Program-made: the position numbers and the translations under genes
Notes under the pieces: generated by a model
The model's database searches: none
Seen by the model: the letters and a program-made list of their open reading frames with translations, nothing else
Told to the model about the DNA's origin: nothing
Assembly: GCA_016712315.1 (NCBI GenBank)
Contig: JADJRG010000015.1
Coordinates: 124,001-188,000, forward strand
DNA length: 64,000 bases
Origin: Nannocystis sp.
Lineage (GTDB): Bacteria; Myxococcota_A; Polyangia; Nannocystales; Nannocystaceae
Direction: 5' to 3'
Shown: piece by piece, positions 47,063 through 56,499 of the stretch
How the letters are laid out: each line of letters begins with the position of its first letter
Numbering within the stretch: the first letter of the stretch is position 1

Positions 47063-47269
47063 ATGGACAAGGCTCGACCCGCACAAAGTCCCACGCACAG
47101 CGACCTCGACCGCGCCAAGCACGAGGGCAAGGCCGTGATGTTCTTCGCCACCGACGACCCCCCGGACGACCTCGACGAGCGACGATTCGTCGCCCCGACT
47201 TCAATGCGTGATGTCGAGCCGAGCACCCACCTGTGGCTCCGCCTCGCCCACCTGGATGAGAGGCGCTAA
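47063..47269 (+). CDS. Possible small ORF, unknown
   Basis: A 68-codon frame (DKARPAQSPTHSDLDRAKHEG ...) with balanced composition in a gap between the DnaJ-like and NACHT genes. No family, no clear ribosome site. 'KHEGKAVMFFATDDPPDDLDERRF' reads like real protein, so it may be a gene remnant. Low confidence. Confidence 0.2.
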   Translation: MDKARPAQSPTHSDLDRAKHEGKAVMFFATDDPPDDLDERRFVAPTSMRDVEPSTHLWLRLAHLDERR

Positions 47270-47409
47270 TGTCCAAGCCCGACAACTGCCCACCTCCACC
47301 GGAACGCCCCCCAGCCCACTGATCGGCTGCAATCCCACGAATTCGGGCGTTCTGGTGGGGGGGGGGAGTTTTTTCAGGGGTCAGCAGGCTTCGGGAACGA
47401 AGGTCTGGT

Positions 47410-47450
47410 CAGGCAAAATCCAGCCAAAATCGAGCGGGTCGATCGGGGCC
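47410..47450 (+). repeat. Diverged direct repeat, copy B
   Basis: Second copy of the repeat at 45251-45292 (begins CAGGCAAAATCCAGCCAAAA). Located about 85 bases beyond the 3' end of the NACHT gene. The rest of 47270-47535 shows no gene; it includes a run of nine G and a T6 run near 47357-47376. Confidence 0.7.
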
Positions 47451-47535
47451 CTCGGAGCGCTGCTCACTGTTCTTCGGGAGACGTACGGGTTGTCGCAAGA
47501 CCTACGTACCCCGAAGGAGCCCTCCTTTCCCAAAT

Positions 47536-50427
47536 TCACGCGCGGAAACGCGCTTTGTCATTGGGAGTTTCGTCGTCTAAAAAGAGCCGAAGCTGTGTGA
47601 CATCGGAGAGGTTCGCGCCTTCGAGGTTCGCGCCTTCGAGGTTCGCGCCTTCGAGGTCCGCGCCTTCGAAATCCGCGCCGTAGAGGTTCGCGCCTTCGAG
47701 GTTCGCGCCTTCGAGGTTCGCGCGTTCGAGGTTCGCGCCGCGGAGGTTCGCGCCTTCGAGGTCCGCGCCGTAGAGGTCCGCGCCTTCGAGGTTCGCGCGT
47801 GTGAGGTTCGCGCGTGTGAGGTTCGCGCGTGTGAGGTTCGCGCGTGTGAGGTTCGCGCGTGTGAGGTTCGCGCGTATGAGGTCCGCGCGTATGAGGTTCG
47901 CGCCACGGAGGTTCGCGCGTATGAGGTTCGCACCATCGAGGTTCGCGTTGTAGAGCCCCACGTCGGTGAGGTTCGCGTCGGTGAGGTTCGCGCCTTCGAG
48001 GTTCGCACCGCGGAGGTTCGCGCCGTAGAGGTTCGCGCCGTAGAGGTTCGCGCCGCGGAGGTACGCGCCGCGGAGGTCCGCGTGAGCTCCAAAAAATCCT
48101 ATCAGGTGGGAACCCATCTCGACAGAAATTCCGGGAGCCACAATCTCCGGGGGCTCCTTTACAGCGACAAGCCACCAAGCAACAATGGTCAAGAGCACAG
48201 CGCCATCCCCGATCTCAAAGGGTTTCTTGAGACGAAGGCCCATGTAGCAACCGATTGAGAGGGCTGATTGACGCACCAGCGTTCGTACATCGTTTTTGAA
48301 GGTTGGGTATCGTGGTACTCGGATCGCCCGGATGGACTCGTCGGCGACTGTCATCCTTGCCCATTCGAACAGTTCTTTGCGATCCCTTTCCTCCCATCCG
48401 TTCAACAGTTCACACAGGAACGCAAAGACGCGCGAGTCTGCGAAAGTTAGCGGGGCGCCGGTCAGTTTGTCCTCTAGGTCTTCGCGCGTTCTTGGGTTGG
48501 CATCACAGAGCTGCCGCAACTGCCGCTCCCAGTAGCGGGCGACCGCGAATTCCATGAACGAACGGTGTCCGAACAAGAATTGCTGGTGCTCGCTGGCCAG
48601 TTGAGCCTGCATGCTGAGCAGCAACCCGACACTGACCTGCTCCAGCAGCACCCCGGACAGGCTCAATTCTTCTATGAGCAAGTGGTCGATGTCGTGACGC
48701 GACAACACAGCGCTAGAAAATTCCTTGCGCATTGCTTCCCATGCGATGCGGTCCATCAGCCACTGCATCGCCTCGATCGCGCGCTCACGGCCTTCAGCTT
48801 GGTCATAGTAGGGTTGAAGCTCCTTGCATTTGACCAGGGCATCCCGTGCTTGCTCCGCGGCGTCGCGAATTTTTGGGTGTTTCTCGCCTCCTTCTTCATA
48901 TTTGCCGGCGGCGAGCGTCTTGAAGAAAGACTCGTAGATGTGGACCTGCGGGATCGCGCCGGTCCTGACCTTGTACTTCGGCCAGATCAGGGTGAGCATG
49001 AACAGGAGGATGGGGACCGCGGCGAGTTCGGTGAGCCCGTGCGTCGCCAGATCTTCGTCGGACGGCGTCTCCCGCGGCCAGGCCCACAGCCACGTGCGGG
49101 TCTGTTCACTGGTGAAGCTCTGGATGTGCACATGGGGGATCGCGGGCCGACCGGCCTCGGTGTCGAAGCGCGGCAGCGCCTGCGGCCGCGAGAACACGAT
49201 GAAGCGCTGCTCATCGCAGGCCTCGTCGAAGAGATCATCCACGAGCTCCTTGATCTGGCGTTCGCTCAGATTGATTTCATCGAGGCCGTCCAGCAGGTAG
49301 ACGGTGCGTTGCTCCGTCGGGGGCGGCGCGAGGGCTTCGTCCTGAAGCCTCACCGACACCCCGATCGCCTCTGCGCGGCGTTTCAGGGCCCTGCGGACCA
49401 TCGTCTCGAGCTTGAGCTCGTTCGAGGCGTCGCTGGCGCAGCGAATGTGGATCGGGAAGACGCGCTCCCTGGTCGGCGTCGGGGAAGCGTCAAGGAACGC
49501 CGCGGCCCACTGCCAGGCCAGCGTCCGGGCTGTCAGCGACTTGCCGTGCCCGAAGTCGGCGCTGACGAAGATCACACGATGGTCCTTGAGCAGGTCCTTG
49601 AGCAGCGCGAGCACAGGCTCGGTCCTCTTGTGCTCGCCGCGGCCAAGGGTGGCGGTCGGCTCGACATAGGTCGTGCCGAGCGGCAACTCGGGGATGCCCT
49701 CCGACGTATCCACCCCGGCGAAGACGTGCTGATAACGCCAGGAGGCCATGTCTGCGAGCAGGAGCTCGCGTAGCGCCTCGCCCCGCGGGGCTCCGTCCGC
49801 GAGCCGGGTGCGCAGCTCCGCATTGCCGGCGCGGGCCATCGCGGCGCGGAAGGCCTGCGTAAACCCGCGCTCGAAGGCGAGCACGTCTCCCTCCTGGTCT
49901 AGGGGCAGCAAGGCGGCCCCTCCGGGGGTCGCCTCATGGGCCGTGAAAGCCTGCCACAGGGCCTTGTACATGTGGCTGGCGGTAGGGCTCTCGAGCCAGC
50001 CGGTGCTGGGCAGGAGCGGCGCGGGGCTTCGCTGCAACAGGTCGAGGGCAAAGGTGACGGCGGCCTCGACCTCGGCCTTGCGCTCCCTCACCCAGGCCGG
50101 CGCGAACCATTTTCCCCACTTGCCGCCGTCGCCGACCATCCCCTGGTTGCCGCCCCAGTAGGTCGCCAGCGCTTCGCCGAAGCAGGCCACGTGCACCGCC
50201 CACAACTGAACAGCGGTCTCGGGCTGGGCAGTTGCGGGCCCCAGGTGCTTCAGCAGCCCGCCCAGCGTTGTGACGGCGTCGCGGTTGAGCTCGAGCAGCT
50301 TCGCCAGCCAGCCCAGGCGATCGTTAGATGGCCAGGCCGACCAGCCGTCCCAGATGGCCAGCTTCAGGCCGCTCGACAGCAACTTGATGGAGGACGAGAC
50401 GAGGGCGAGCGTCACCGGGTCGGGCAT
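47536..50427 (-). CDS. NACHT NTPase with C-terminal pentapeptide repeats
   Basis: A 963-residue STAND/NACHT protein. An N-terminal helical region (about 1-270) has no recognised effector motif. The NACHT domain has a Walker A-type motif ADFGHGKSLT (about 290-299) and Walker B VYLLDGLDEI (about 376-385), followed by SRPQALPRF and helical segments ending in HQQFLFGHRSFMEFAVARYW (typical end of NACHT helical domains). A hydrophobic segment (AVLLTIVAWWLVAV) comes next, then about 30 pentapeptide repeats, A(N/D)L(R/E/T/Y)G-like (about 779-945), forming a right-handed quadrilateral helix likely used for recognition. ATG 50427 is chosen; ATG 50451 is possible. Divergent from the BREX operon. Anti-phage NLR role inferred. 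Confidence 0.85.
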   Translation of the reverse strand: MPDPVTLALVSSSIKLLSSGLKLAIWDGWSAWPSNDRLGWLAKLLELNRDAVTTLGGLLKHLGPATAQPETAVQLWAVHVACFGEALATYWGGNQGMVGDGGKWGKWFAPAWVRERKAEVEAAVTFALDLLQRSPAPLLPSTGWLESPTASHMYKALWQAFTAHEATPGGAALLPLDQEGDVLAFERGFTQAFRAAMARAGNAELRTRLADGAPRGEALRELLLADMASWRYQHVFAGVDTSEGIPELPLGTTYVEPTATLGRGEHKRTEPVLALLKDLLKDHRVIFVSADFGHGKSLTARTLAWQWAAAFLDASPTPTRERVFPIHIRCASDASNELKLETMVRRALKRRAEAIGVSVRLQDEALAPPPTEQRTVYLLDGLDEINLSERQIKELVDDLFDEACDEQRFIVFSRPQALPRFDTEAGRPAIPHVHIQSFTSEQTRTWLWAWPRETPSDEDLATHGLTELAAVPILLFMLTLIWPKYKVRTGAIPQVHIYESFFKTLAAGKYEEGGEKHPKIRDAAEQARDALVKCKELQPYYDQAEGRERAIEAMQWLMDRIAWEAMRKEFSSAVLSRHDIDHLLIEELSLSGVLLEQVSVGLLLSMQAQLASEHQQFLFGHRSFMEFAVARYWERQLRQLCDANPRTREDLEDKLTGAPLTFADSRVFAFLCELLNGWEERDRKELFEWARMTVADESIRAIRVPRYPTFKNDVRTLVRQSALSIGCYMGLRLKKPFEIGDGAVLLTIVAWWLVAVKEPPEIVAPGISVEMGSHLIGFFGAHADLRGAYLRGANLYGANLYGANLRGANLEGANLTDANLTDVGLYNANLDGANLIRANLRGANLIRADLIRANLTRANLTRANLTRANLTRANLTRANLEGADLYGADLEGANLRGANLERANLEGANLEGANLYGADFEGADLEGANLEGANLEGANLSDVTQLRLFLDDETPNDKARFRA
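47605..48085 (-). repeat. 15-base repeats encoding pentapeptide repeats
   Basis: About 32 tandem 15-base units related to GAGGTTCGCGCCTTC (plus strand). Several blocks are identical (for example five consecutive GCGTGTGAGGTTC units near 47805-47870), showing recent duplication. Coding, not a CRISPR array: no spacers. Confidence 0.9.
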
Positions 50428-50801
50428 GGCTCGGGGAGCATACACGTGCATGCACGGAGACAGGGTCGCATTGCTGGAGCTACCCGGCGAGCAGGAGGGG
50501 AGAGCGCGGTCGGGGGATTTTGGCACGGTCCTGGGGGCGAGGGGAAGCGCGATTGCTCGTTCCCGGGGGTCGTTTGCGGGCGATCATGCGCATCACGCTC
50601 GCTCCTCGGCTCGGAGCCGTCAAGAGCGAAGGCGCGCGTGAGGAGATCGCCGCGGAGTATCGAGCGCGGAAACTCACTTTGGCATACGGTCCCCTCCGGG
50701 CATCCCGCTCCGTGTATGAGAACTGTCACTTAACGCCCGACGCGGGCCCCATCCTCGGTCCCCCGGAGCCGTCCACAGTCGCGGTACTCTGCCCCAACAA
50801 G
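50428..50801. promoter_or_regulatory. Divergent intergenic region, NACHT / BREX
   Basis: About 375 bases between the NACHT start and brxE start. It must hold promoters in both directions. An open frame reads through it into brxE from 50520 but its content (Arg-rich, no homology) suggests non-coding DNA. No convincing -35/-10 pair or operator was found by eye. Confidence 0.45.
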
Positions 50802-51413
50802 ATGGTGTCCGAGCCCGCCCGCGCCAGAGTTCGCGTCCCCGACGGCGACGTGGACGCCCTCCTCGCAGCCCAATGTCTCGTCGCGTGGGGAGGAGAGACC
50901 GCGCGGCTCGGCTGGTGGCGGTGCGACCTCGTCAGCCGCTACGGCGGCTTCGACCTCTTCTCGCGCCTTACCCCGCACACGACCCCGTGGGTCCTCCTCC
51001 AGGCTGCGCGGGAGACCGCGCGCCGTCACGACGCCGAGCGGCGCGCGCAAAGCGGCGACGCCGACACCAAGCTGACCCTCTTCCACCTCGGTTTCGAGCG
51101 CGACGAGCAGGTCGACGAGCGCCTCCAGCATCACAAACGCGGCGGCAAGTCTCCGACCGCAGTCCTCCCGACCCTCCGCGACTTTATCCGCCTTCCCACG
51201 GGCGACGACGACAGCGACGACGACCCCTTCGACCGCGAGAGTTTCGAGCGTTTCCTGCGACTCGATACCGCAAAATACGTCATCGAGCCTGTCGGCCGCC
51301 GCCTGACCGGCGCTCCGCCTGCCGAGCTCCCCGAGCTCGTCCGACAGCTCCTCGCCGCTCTCGTCCCGCTCTCCGACGAGTACCCCCTCCCGTACTACCG
51401 GAGGAAGCCTTGA
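50802..51413 (+). CDS. brxE: BREX system protein BrxE
   Basis: A 203-residue protein matching BrxE of type 6 BREX loci: 'AAQCLVAWGGETARLGWWR', 'YGGFDLFSRLTP', 'ETARRHDAERR', 'LFHLGFERDEQVDERL' and a Pro-containing 'KSPTAVLPTL'. BrxE is known only from type 6 loci and its function is not established. ATG 50802 is used because the homologous part starts about 10 residues later; the frame is open further upstream. First gene of the operon; its stop overlaps the TTG start of brxA. Identification rests on remembered family patterns plus position. Confidence 0.75.
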   Translation: MVSEPARARVRVPDGDVDALLAAQCLVAWGGETARLGWWRCDLVSRYGGFDLFSRLTPHTTPWVLLQAARETARRHDAERRAQSGDADTKLTLFHLGFERDEQVDERLQHHKRGGKSPTAVLPTLRDFIRLPTGDDDSDDDPFDRESFERFLRLDTAKYVIEPVGRRLTGAPPAELPELVRQLLAALVPLSDEYPLPYYRRKP

Positions 51414-52204
51414 GCGTACGGCCCGCCGAGGAGACGCGGGTCCACACCCGCCTCCTCAAGTCGACCCTGGAGACCGAGGACGCGCGGGCCTACTGGCAGC
51501 GCGTCGACCCCGAGCATCTGCCCGTCGAGCCGCGCACGGCCTTCGACGCCTACTGGTTCGGCGCCCGCAGCATGGCGCGCATCGAGATCCTGCTCAGCAA
51601 CTTCCGCGCCCGCTTCGACGCCTTCCCGGCCGCCCTCCGCGTCCTGCACAACTGGCACGACATGGATCCGGGCACCCGCCGCCTGATCTGCCACTGGCAC
51701 CTCCAGCTGAGCGACCCGCTCTACCGCGCCTTCACCGGCGCCGCGCTGCCCGCCCGACGCGTCAGCCCTCGCCCCGAGCTCACCGGCGCCGTCGTCCTCG
51801 CCTGGGTCGAGGAGCACGGCCCCGAGCGCTGGACTATGGCCACCAAGATCCAGTTCGCCAGCAAGCTGCTCTCCGGCGCCTTCGCTACCGGCCTGGTGAC
51901 TACCAACCGAGATCCTCGCCCGCTCGCCTGGCCCCGCGTGGACGACGACGCGCTCACGTACCTGCTCTACCTCCTGCGCGAGATCGACTTCGCCGGCACC
52001 CTGCAGGACAACCTGTATCTCGCCTCGGTCGGCCTCGACGGCGATCTGCTCGGCGCTCGCCTGCGCTCCCTCTCCGCCCTCGAGTTCCGCAGGCAGGCCG
52101 ACCTCGTCGACTTCGGCTGGCGCTACCCCGATCTCATCAGCTGGGCCGCCGCCACCATCGCCCCGTCCCTCGCGCACACCCTCGTTACGGCCCAGTCGGC
52201 CTGA
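51410..52204 (+). CDS. brxA: BREX system protein BrxA
   Basis: A 264-residue protein of the BrxA/DUF1819 kind, a small DNA-binding winged-helix protein needed for BREX defence. Conserved-looking segments: 'LLKSTLETEDARAYW', 'ARIEILLSNFRARFDAFP', 'HWHLQLSDPLYRAFTG' and 'KIQFASKLLSGAFATGLV'. The start is a TTG at 51410 overlapping the brxE stop (TTGA), with a GGAGGAAG ribosome site directly upstream that decides this start. Followed by brxB after 14 bases. Confidence 0.82.
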   Translation: MSVRPAEETRVHTRLLKSTLETEDARAYWQRVDPEHLPVEPRTAFDAYWFGARSMARIEILLSNFRARFDAFPAALRVLHNWHDMDPGTRRLICHWHLQLSDPLYRAFTGAALPARRVSPRPELTGAVVLAWVEEHGPERWTMATKIQFASKLLSGAFATGLVTTNRDPRPLAWPRVDDDALTYLLYLLREIDFAGTLQDNLYLASVGLDGDLLGARLRSLSALEFRRQADLVDFGWRYPDLISWAAATIAPSLAHTLVTAQSA

Positions 52205-52218
52205 TCGGTGTATTGGTC

Positions 52219-52851
52219 ATGACCCTCCCGCTATTCACACCGTTGCCCGAGCCCTTCGCCTCGCTGCGCAACGACCTCGTGCACAAGGACGGCCCGCAGA
52301 TCAGCACGATGCGCAACTATCGCTTCGCCATCGCGCTCTATCCCCCCGAGGACGAGCTCCGCGTCCGCGGCTACGTCCAGACCCTCTCTCGCGAGCTCAT
52401 GCGCGACGGCTGGGTCGTCCTCACCATCGACCTCTACAAGCTCCTCCTGGACCGGATCCGGGCCCTCGGTGACACCTGGATCCGCCGCGTCACCGAGATG
52501 GAGCGAGCCACCAGCGGCCAGAGCCACGAGCGCGCGATTACCTATCTCCAGGGCAAGCTCGCCCCGATGATCGAGGGCCCCGACGGCCTCGCCGCCGATT
52601 GCAGCCGGATCCTCCGCGAACACGCCGAGCACGACCCCGAGCGCGCCTCCCGGACCGTCGCCCTGATCGGCCGCGCCGGCGCCCTCTTCCCGTTCCTCAG
52701 CTCCTCCGCGCTGCTCCGTTACCTCGACGGCCGGACCGCCGGCATCCCCGTCGTCCTGCTCTACCCCGGCAAGCGGACCGGCCCGACCAGCCTCTCGTAT
52801 ATGGGCGTGCTCCCCGCCAACTCCGACTATCGACCGAGGATCTACGCATGA
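52219..52851 (+). CDS. brxB: BREX system protein BrxB
   Basis: A 210-residue BrxB/DUF1788 protein. Recognisable features: 'MRNYRFAIALYPPEDELRVR', 'LMRDGWVVLTIDLYKLLLDRI', and the C-terminal 'GIPVVLLYPGKRTGPTSLSYMG' followed by 'YRPRIY'. BrxB is a conserved BREX core protein in the complex with BrxC and PglZ. ATG 52219 is preferred to a TTG two codons earlier. Its stop overlaps the brxC start (ATGA). Confidence 0.88.
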   Translation: MTLPLFTPLPEPFASLRNDLVHKDGPQISTMRNYRFAIALYPPEDELRVRGYVQTLSRELMRDGWVVLTIDLYKLLLDRIRALGDTWIRRVTEMERATSGQSHERAITYLQGKLAPMIEGPDGLAADCSRILREHAEHDPERASRTVALIGRAGALFPFLSSSALLRYLDGRTAGIPVVLLYPGKRTGPTSLSYMGVLPANSDYRPRIYA

Positions 52852-55800
52852 CGCTGCCCGTGAAACTCCGCGACATCTTCGCATCCGAGGTCACCCGCCC
52901 CATCGCCCCCGTCGTGTGGTTCCACGAGACCAGCCCGGACAAGCTCCAGGCCGAGGTCGACGAATACATCATCACCGGCGGCTGGCCCGAGGGCGAGCGT
53001 CGCCGCCGCGTGCCCAACGGGATCCACGAGCAAGCCGTCAAGCTGCTGACCGCGATCGCCCAGGAGCTCGACCGCAAGGACCGCGTCGACCTCCCCGTCG
53101 CCTGGATCTCCGGCTTCTACGGCTCCGGCAAGTCGAGCTTCGCCAAGCTCCTCGGCCTCGCGCTCGACCGCACCGCGCTGCCCGGCGGCCGCTCGCTCGC
53201 CGCCGCCCTGCTCGACCGCGACACCTCGCCCAGGCGCCAGGAGCTCCGCGACGCCTGGGATCGCCTGCTCGCCAAGATCGAGCCGATGGCCGTCGTCTTC
53301 GACCTCGGGGGCCTGTCCCGGGGCAACGAGCACGTCCACTCCGTCGTCGTCCGCCAGCTCCAGGCCCGCCTGAAGTATTGCAGCAAGGACGCGATCGTCG
53401 CCGACTTCGAGCTCGACCTCGAGCGCGACGGCAAGTACGCCCGCTTCCTCGAGGTCGCCCAGCAGGCGCTCGGCAAGCCCTGGTCCGAGGTTAAGGACAT
53501 GGAGCTCGCAGAGGAGGACTTCTCGCTCGTCATGCACAAGATGGAGCCCCAAAAATACCGCGATCCCATGTCGTGGTATTCGAGCCGCTCCGGCACCCGC
53601 CGCCACACCGAATCCGTCCAGGACGCCGTGCGGGCGATCGCCGACATGCTGCGCTTTCGCAGCCCCGCGTCGACCGTCTTCTTCGTCATCGACGAGGTCT
53701 CGCAGTTCGTCCTCGGCAACAAGCCCCGCGTCGACGCCCTGCGCGCCTTCGCCACCGCCCTCGGCGCCGAGCTCGGCGGCAAGGCCTGGCTGTGGGCCCT
53801 CGGCCAGCAGAAGCTCGACGAGCAGGCCGACGACTCCTTCCTCGTGTGGGCCAAGGACCGCTTCCCCGCGAAGCTGCGCGTCCACCTCGAGCCCACCAAC
53901 ATCCGCGACGTCGTCCATCAGCGCCTGCTCCGCAAGAAGCCCGAGCTCGAGGCCGACCTGCGCCGCCTCTATCAGGAGCATCAGGCCGGGCTCAAGCTCT
54001 ACGCCTACGACTGCGCCGAGCTCACCGAGGAGGAGTTCGTCGAGGTCTACCCGCTGCTCCCCAACCACGTCGAGCTGATCGGCGAGATCACCAGCGCGAT
54101 GCGCTCCTCCGCCCTCGCCCAGGGCGACGCCCACGCGATCCGCGGCCTCCTCCAGATCCTCGGCGAGCTGTTCCGCAGCAGCCAGGGCCTCGCCGACGCC
54201 GACGTCGGCGCGCTGATCACCTTCGACCAGATCTACGACGTCCAGCGCACCGCCCTCAGCTCCGACACCCAGAACAGCATGAGCCGGATCTTGAACCACT
54301 GCGCCAGCGACGGCTCCGGCCTCAAGGTGCGCGTGGCCAAGGTCGTCGCCCTGCTCGAGCTCGTCCAGGAGAAGAGCGACAAGTATCGCACCGACGCCAG
54401 GCTCGTCGCCCAGTGCCTTCACGACGGCCTCGGCCGCGGCAATCAGGTCAGCGAAGTCGCCGAGGCCCTCGAGGCCCTCCACCGCGCCGGCCTCCTCAGC
54501 TACGCCGAGAAGACCGGCTACAAGATCCAGTCGACCGCCGGCGAGGAGTGGGACCGCGAGCGCCGCGAGATCGGCGTCGGCCGCGAGATCGTCGCCGAGA
54601 TCACCCAGGAGGCCCTCAAGTACCTCATGGGCAAGCCGACCCGCCCGCGCCTCGACGAGCGCTCGTTCCGCTGGGAGGGCCGCTTCTCGGACGGCCGCCA
54701 GATCGACGACGCCGTGATCGTCGACCCCCGCGACGACGCCCCGATCACCGTCGACTTCCGCCTGCTCTTCGACCTCGACGAGCGTCAGCCCGAGCGCTGG
54801 GTCCGCAGCAACGACCCGCGCCTGCACGACCGCCTCGTCTGGCTCTGCGGCGAGACCGACCAGCTCGAGGAGCGCGCCGCCGACCTCGCCCGCGCCCGCG
54901 AGATGGTCCGCAAGTACGAGCCGCGGCGCGAGTCCCTGCAGGCCGAGCGCAAGCTGCTCCTGCAGCAGGAGAAGAACCGCATCGAGGATCTGGTCACCCA
55001 GATCCGCCAGCTCGTCGCCCGCACCTTCCTCTCGGGGCAGATCTACTTCCGCGGCGAACCGACCCGCCCGGCCGACATCGGCGACAGCTTCGAGCGCGCG
55101 CTCGAGACCGTCGCGGGCCGCAATCTCCGCAAGATCTACCCCCACCACATCGCCACCCAGGTCGCCCCCGCCGAGCTCGAGCAGATCCTCAAGCTCCAGC
55201 TCACCGGGCCGCCCGAGAAGTTCCTGCCCGGCGAGCTCGGGATCCTCGCCCTCGACGCCGGCCGCTTCGTCTTCGCCTGCAGCGGCACGGTCCCGACCCG
55301 CGTCCTCGAGTACGTCACCAGCGAGGGCGCCGCCTCCGGCCAGGCCCTGCTCGCCCACTTCGGAGGCCCCCCCTACGGCTACACCGCCAACGTCCTGCGC
55401 GCCTGCGTCCTCGGCCTCCTGCGCGCCGGTCGGCTCAAGGCCCGCACCGAGGGCGGCACCACGATCACCGACCTCCGCGACGCCGGCGCACACGACACCT
55501 TCGAGAAGGACCGCAACTTCCGCCGCTCCACCTTCAGCCCCGCCGACGACGACCCGATCGGCGTCCCGGTCCGCGCCAGGATCTGCGACTTCTTCAAAAA
55601 ATCTTTCGGGCACGAGATGGACCGCGACGACAGCATCATCGCCGACGCGGTCGCCCATCACTTCCCGCTCCAGGGCCCGCGCCTGCGCGTGGTGCTCTCG
55701 CGCCTCGCGCAGCTCCCCGGCAGCCCGCCGCCGCCCGCGGCGCTCACCCGCCTGCAGGACGCGCTCGAGCAGTGCCTGCGCGAGATCCGTCAGACGCAGC

Positions 55801-56486
55801 CGACCCTCAAGCAGGTCAAGAAGCACCTCGACGTCCTGCGCGAGGGCATCCAGCTCCTCGGCATCTATGAGTCCGACCTGTCCCCGAACGCCATCGAGGC
55901 GGTGCGCGAGGCCGCCCGCGTCCGCGACCACCACGCCGCTCAGCTCGCGGCCACCGGCGCCCTCGACGACGAGCGCAACGCGGCGCTGCGGCGCATCGAG
56001 GCCCACCTCGCCGCCGAACGACCCTGGCGTGAGGTCAGCGCCCTCGACGGCGATCTCCGCCTCCTCCGCGACGCCTACACCGCCGAGCGCCGCCGCCTCC
56101 TGCAATGGCAGGAGCAGGAGGCGGAGCGCGCCCGCGCGGCGATCAAGACCCAGCCCGGCTTTAGCACCCTGACCTCCGAGCAATCTCACCGCGTCCTGCG
56201 CCCCTTCGCCGCCGCCCTCACCACCACCGGCGTCGACGCGATCGCCCCATCGCTGCGCGAGCTCTTCGAGACGTTTAAAATTGCCCTCGAGCGCGCCACC
56301 GCCGAGGCTCAGGAGCACTTCGAGCGCATCCTCGGCGAGCGCGAGGGCCCGATCTTCGTCCCCGTGGAGCTCAACCTCAGGAACCGTCGCGTCGCCACCG
56401 AAGCCGACGTCGAGGCGCTGCTCGCCGAGATCCGCGAGACACTGCTCGCCCAACTCCGCGCCGGCACCCGGGTCCGCCTGACCTGA
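52848..56486 (+). CDS. brxC: BREX system ATPase BrxC
   Basis: A 1212-residue AAA+ ATPase of the BrxC/PglY type. Walker A GFYGSGKSS at residues 89-97; Walker B VFFVIDEVSQFV with Asp282/Glu283; a large C-terminal region with helical and winged-helix segments and a coiled coil (about 680-720 and 1000-1100). Length fits the family (about 1200). BrxC supplies ATP hydrolysis to the BREX complex. Stop-start overlap with brxB; the next gene begins 13 bases later. GC content and codon use are uniformly high, in contrast to the next two genes. Confidence 0.9.
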   Translation: MTLPVKLRDIFASEVTRPIAPVVWFHETSPDKLQAEVDEYIITGGWPEGERRRRVPNGIHEQAVKLLTAIAQELDRKDRVDLPVAWISGFYGSGKSSFAKLLGLALDRTALPGGRSLAAALLDRDTSPRRQELRDAWDRLLAKIEPMAVVFDLGGLSRGNEHVHSVVVRQLQARLKYCSKDAIVADFELDLERDGKYARFLEVAQQALGKPWSEVKDMELAEEDFSLVMHKMEPQKYRDPMSWYSSRSGTRRHTESVQDAVRAIADMLRFRSPASTVFFVIDEVSQFVLGNKPRVDALRAFATALGAELGGKAWLWALGQQKLDEQADDSFLVWAKDRFPAKLRVHLEPTNIRDVVHQRLLRKKPELEADLRRLYQEHQAGLKLYAYDCAELTEEEFVEVYPLLPNHVELIGEITSAMRSSALAQGDAHAIRGLLQILGELFRSSQGLADADVGALITFDQIYDVQRTALSSDTQNSMSRILNHCASDGSGLKVRVAKVVALLELVQEKSDKYRTDARLVAQCLHDGLGRGNQVSEVAEALEALHRAGLLSYAEKTGYKIQSTAGEEWDRERREIGVGREIVAEITQEALKYLMGKPTRPRLDERSFRWEGRFSDGRQIDDAVIVDPRDDAPITVDFRLLFDLDERQPERWVRSNDPRLHDRLVWLCGETDQLEERAADLARAREMVRKYEPRRESLQAERKLLLQQEKNRIEDLVTQIRQLVARTFLSGQIYFRGEPTRPADIGDSFERALETVAGRNLRKIYPHHIATQVAPAELEQILKLQLTGPPEKFLPGELGILALDAGRFVFACSGTVPTRVLEYVTSEGAASGQALLAHFGGPPYGYTANVLRACVLGLLRAGRLKARTEGGTTITDLRDAGAHDTFEKDRNFRRSTFSPADDDPIGVPVRARICDFFKKSFGHEMDRDDSIIADAVAHHFPLQGPRLRVVLSRLAQLPGSPPPPAALTRLQDALEQCLREIRQTQPTLKQVKKHLDVLREGIQLLGIYESDLSPNAIEAVREAARVRDHHAAQLAATGALDDERNAALRRIEAHLAAERPWREVSALDGDLRLLRDAYTAERRRLLQWQEQEAERARAAIKTQPGFSTLTSEQSHRVLRPFAAALTTTGVDAIAPSLRELFETFKIALERATAEAQEHFERILGEREGPIFVPVELNLRNRRVATEADVEALLAEIRETLLAQLRAGTRVRLT

Positions 56487-56499
56487 AACGAGGTCCAGC

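Noticed and set aside
47605..48085. Regular short repeats that could suggest a CRISPR array
   Set aside because: Units are continuous 15-base coding repeats without spacers and translate into pentapeptide repeats of the NACHT protein.
50520..50801. Upstream extension of brxE by 94 codons
   Set aside because: The added residues are Arg-rich and unlike BrxE; the extension probably just reflects the scarcity of stop codons in GC-rich DNA.
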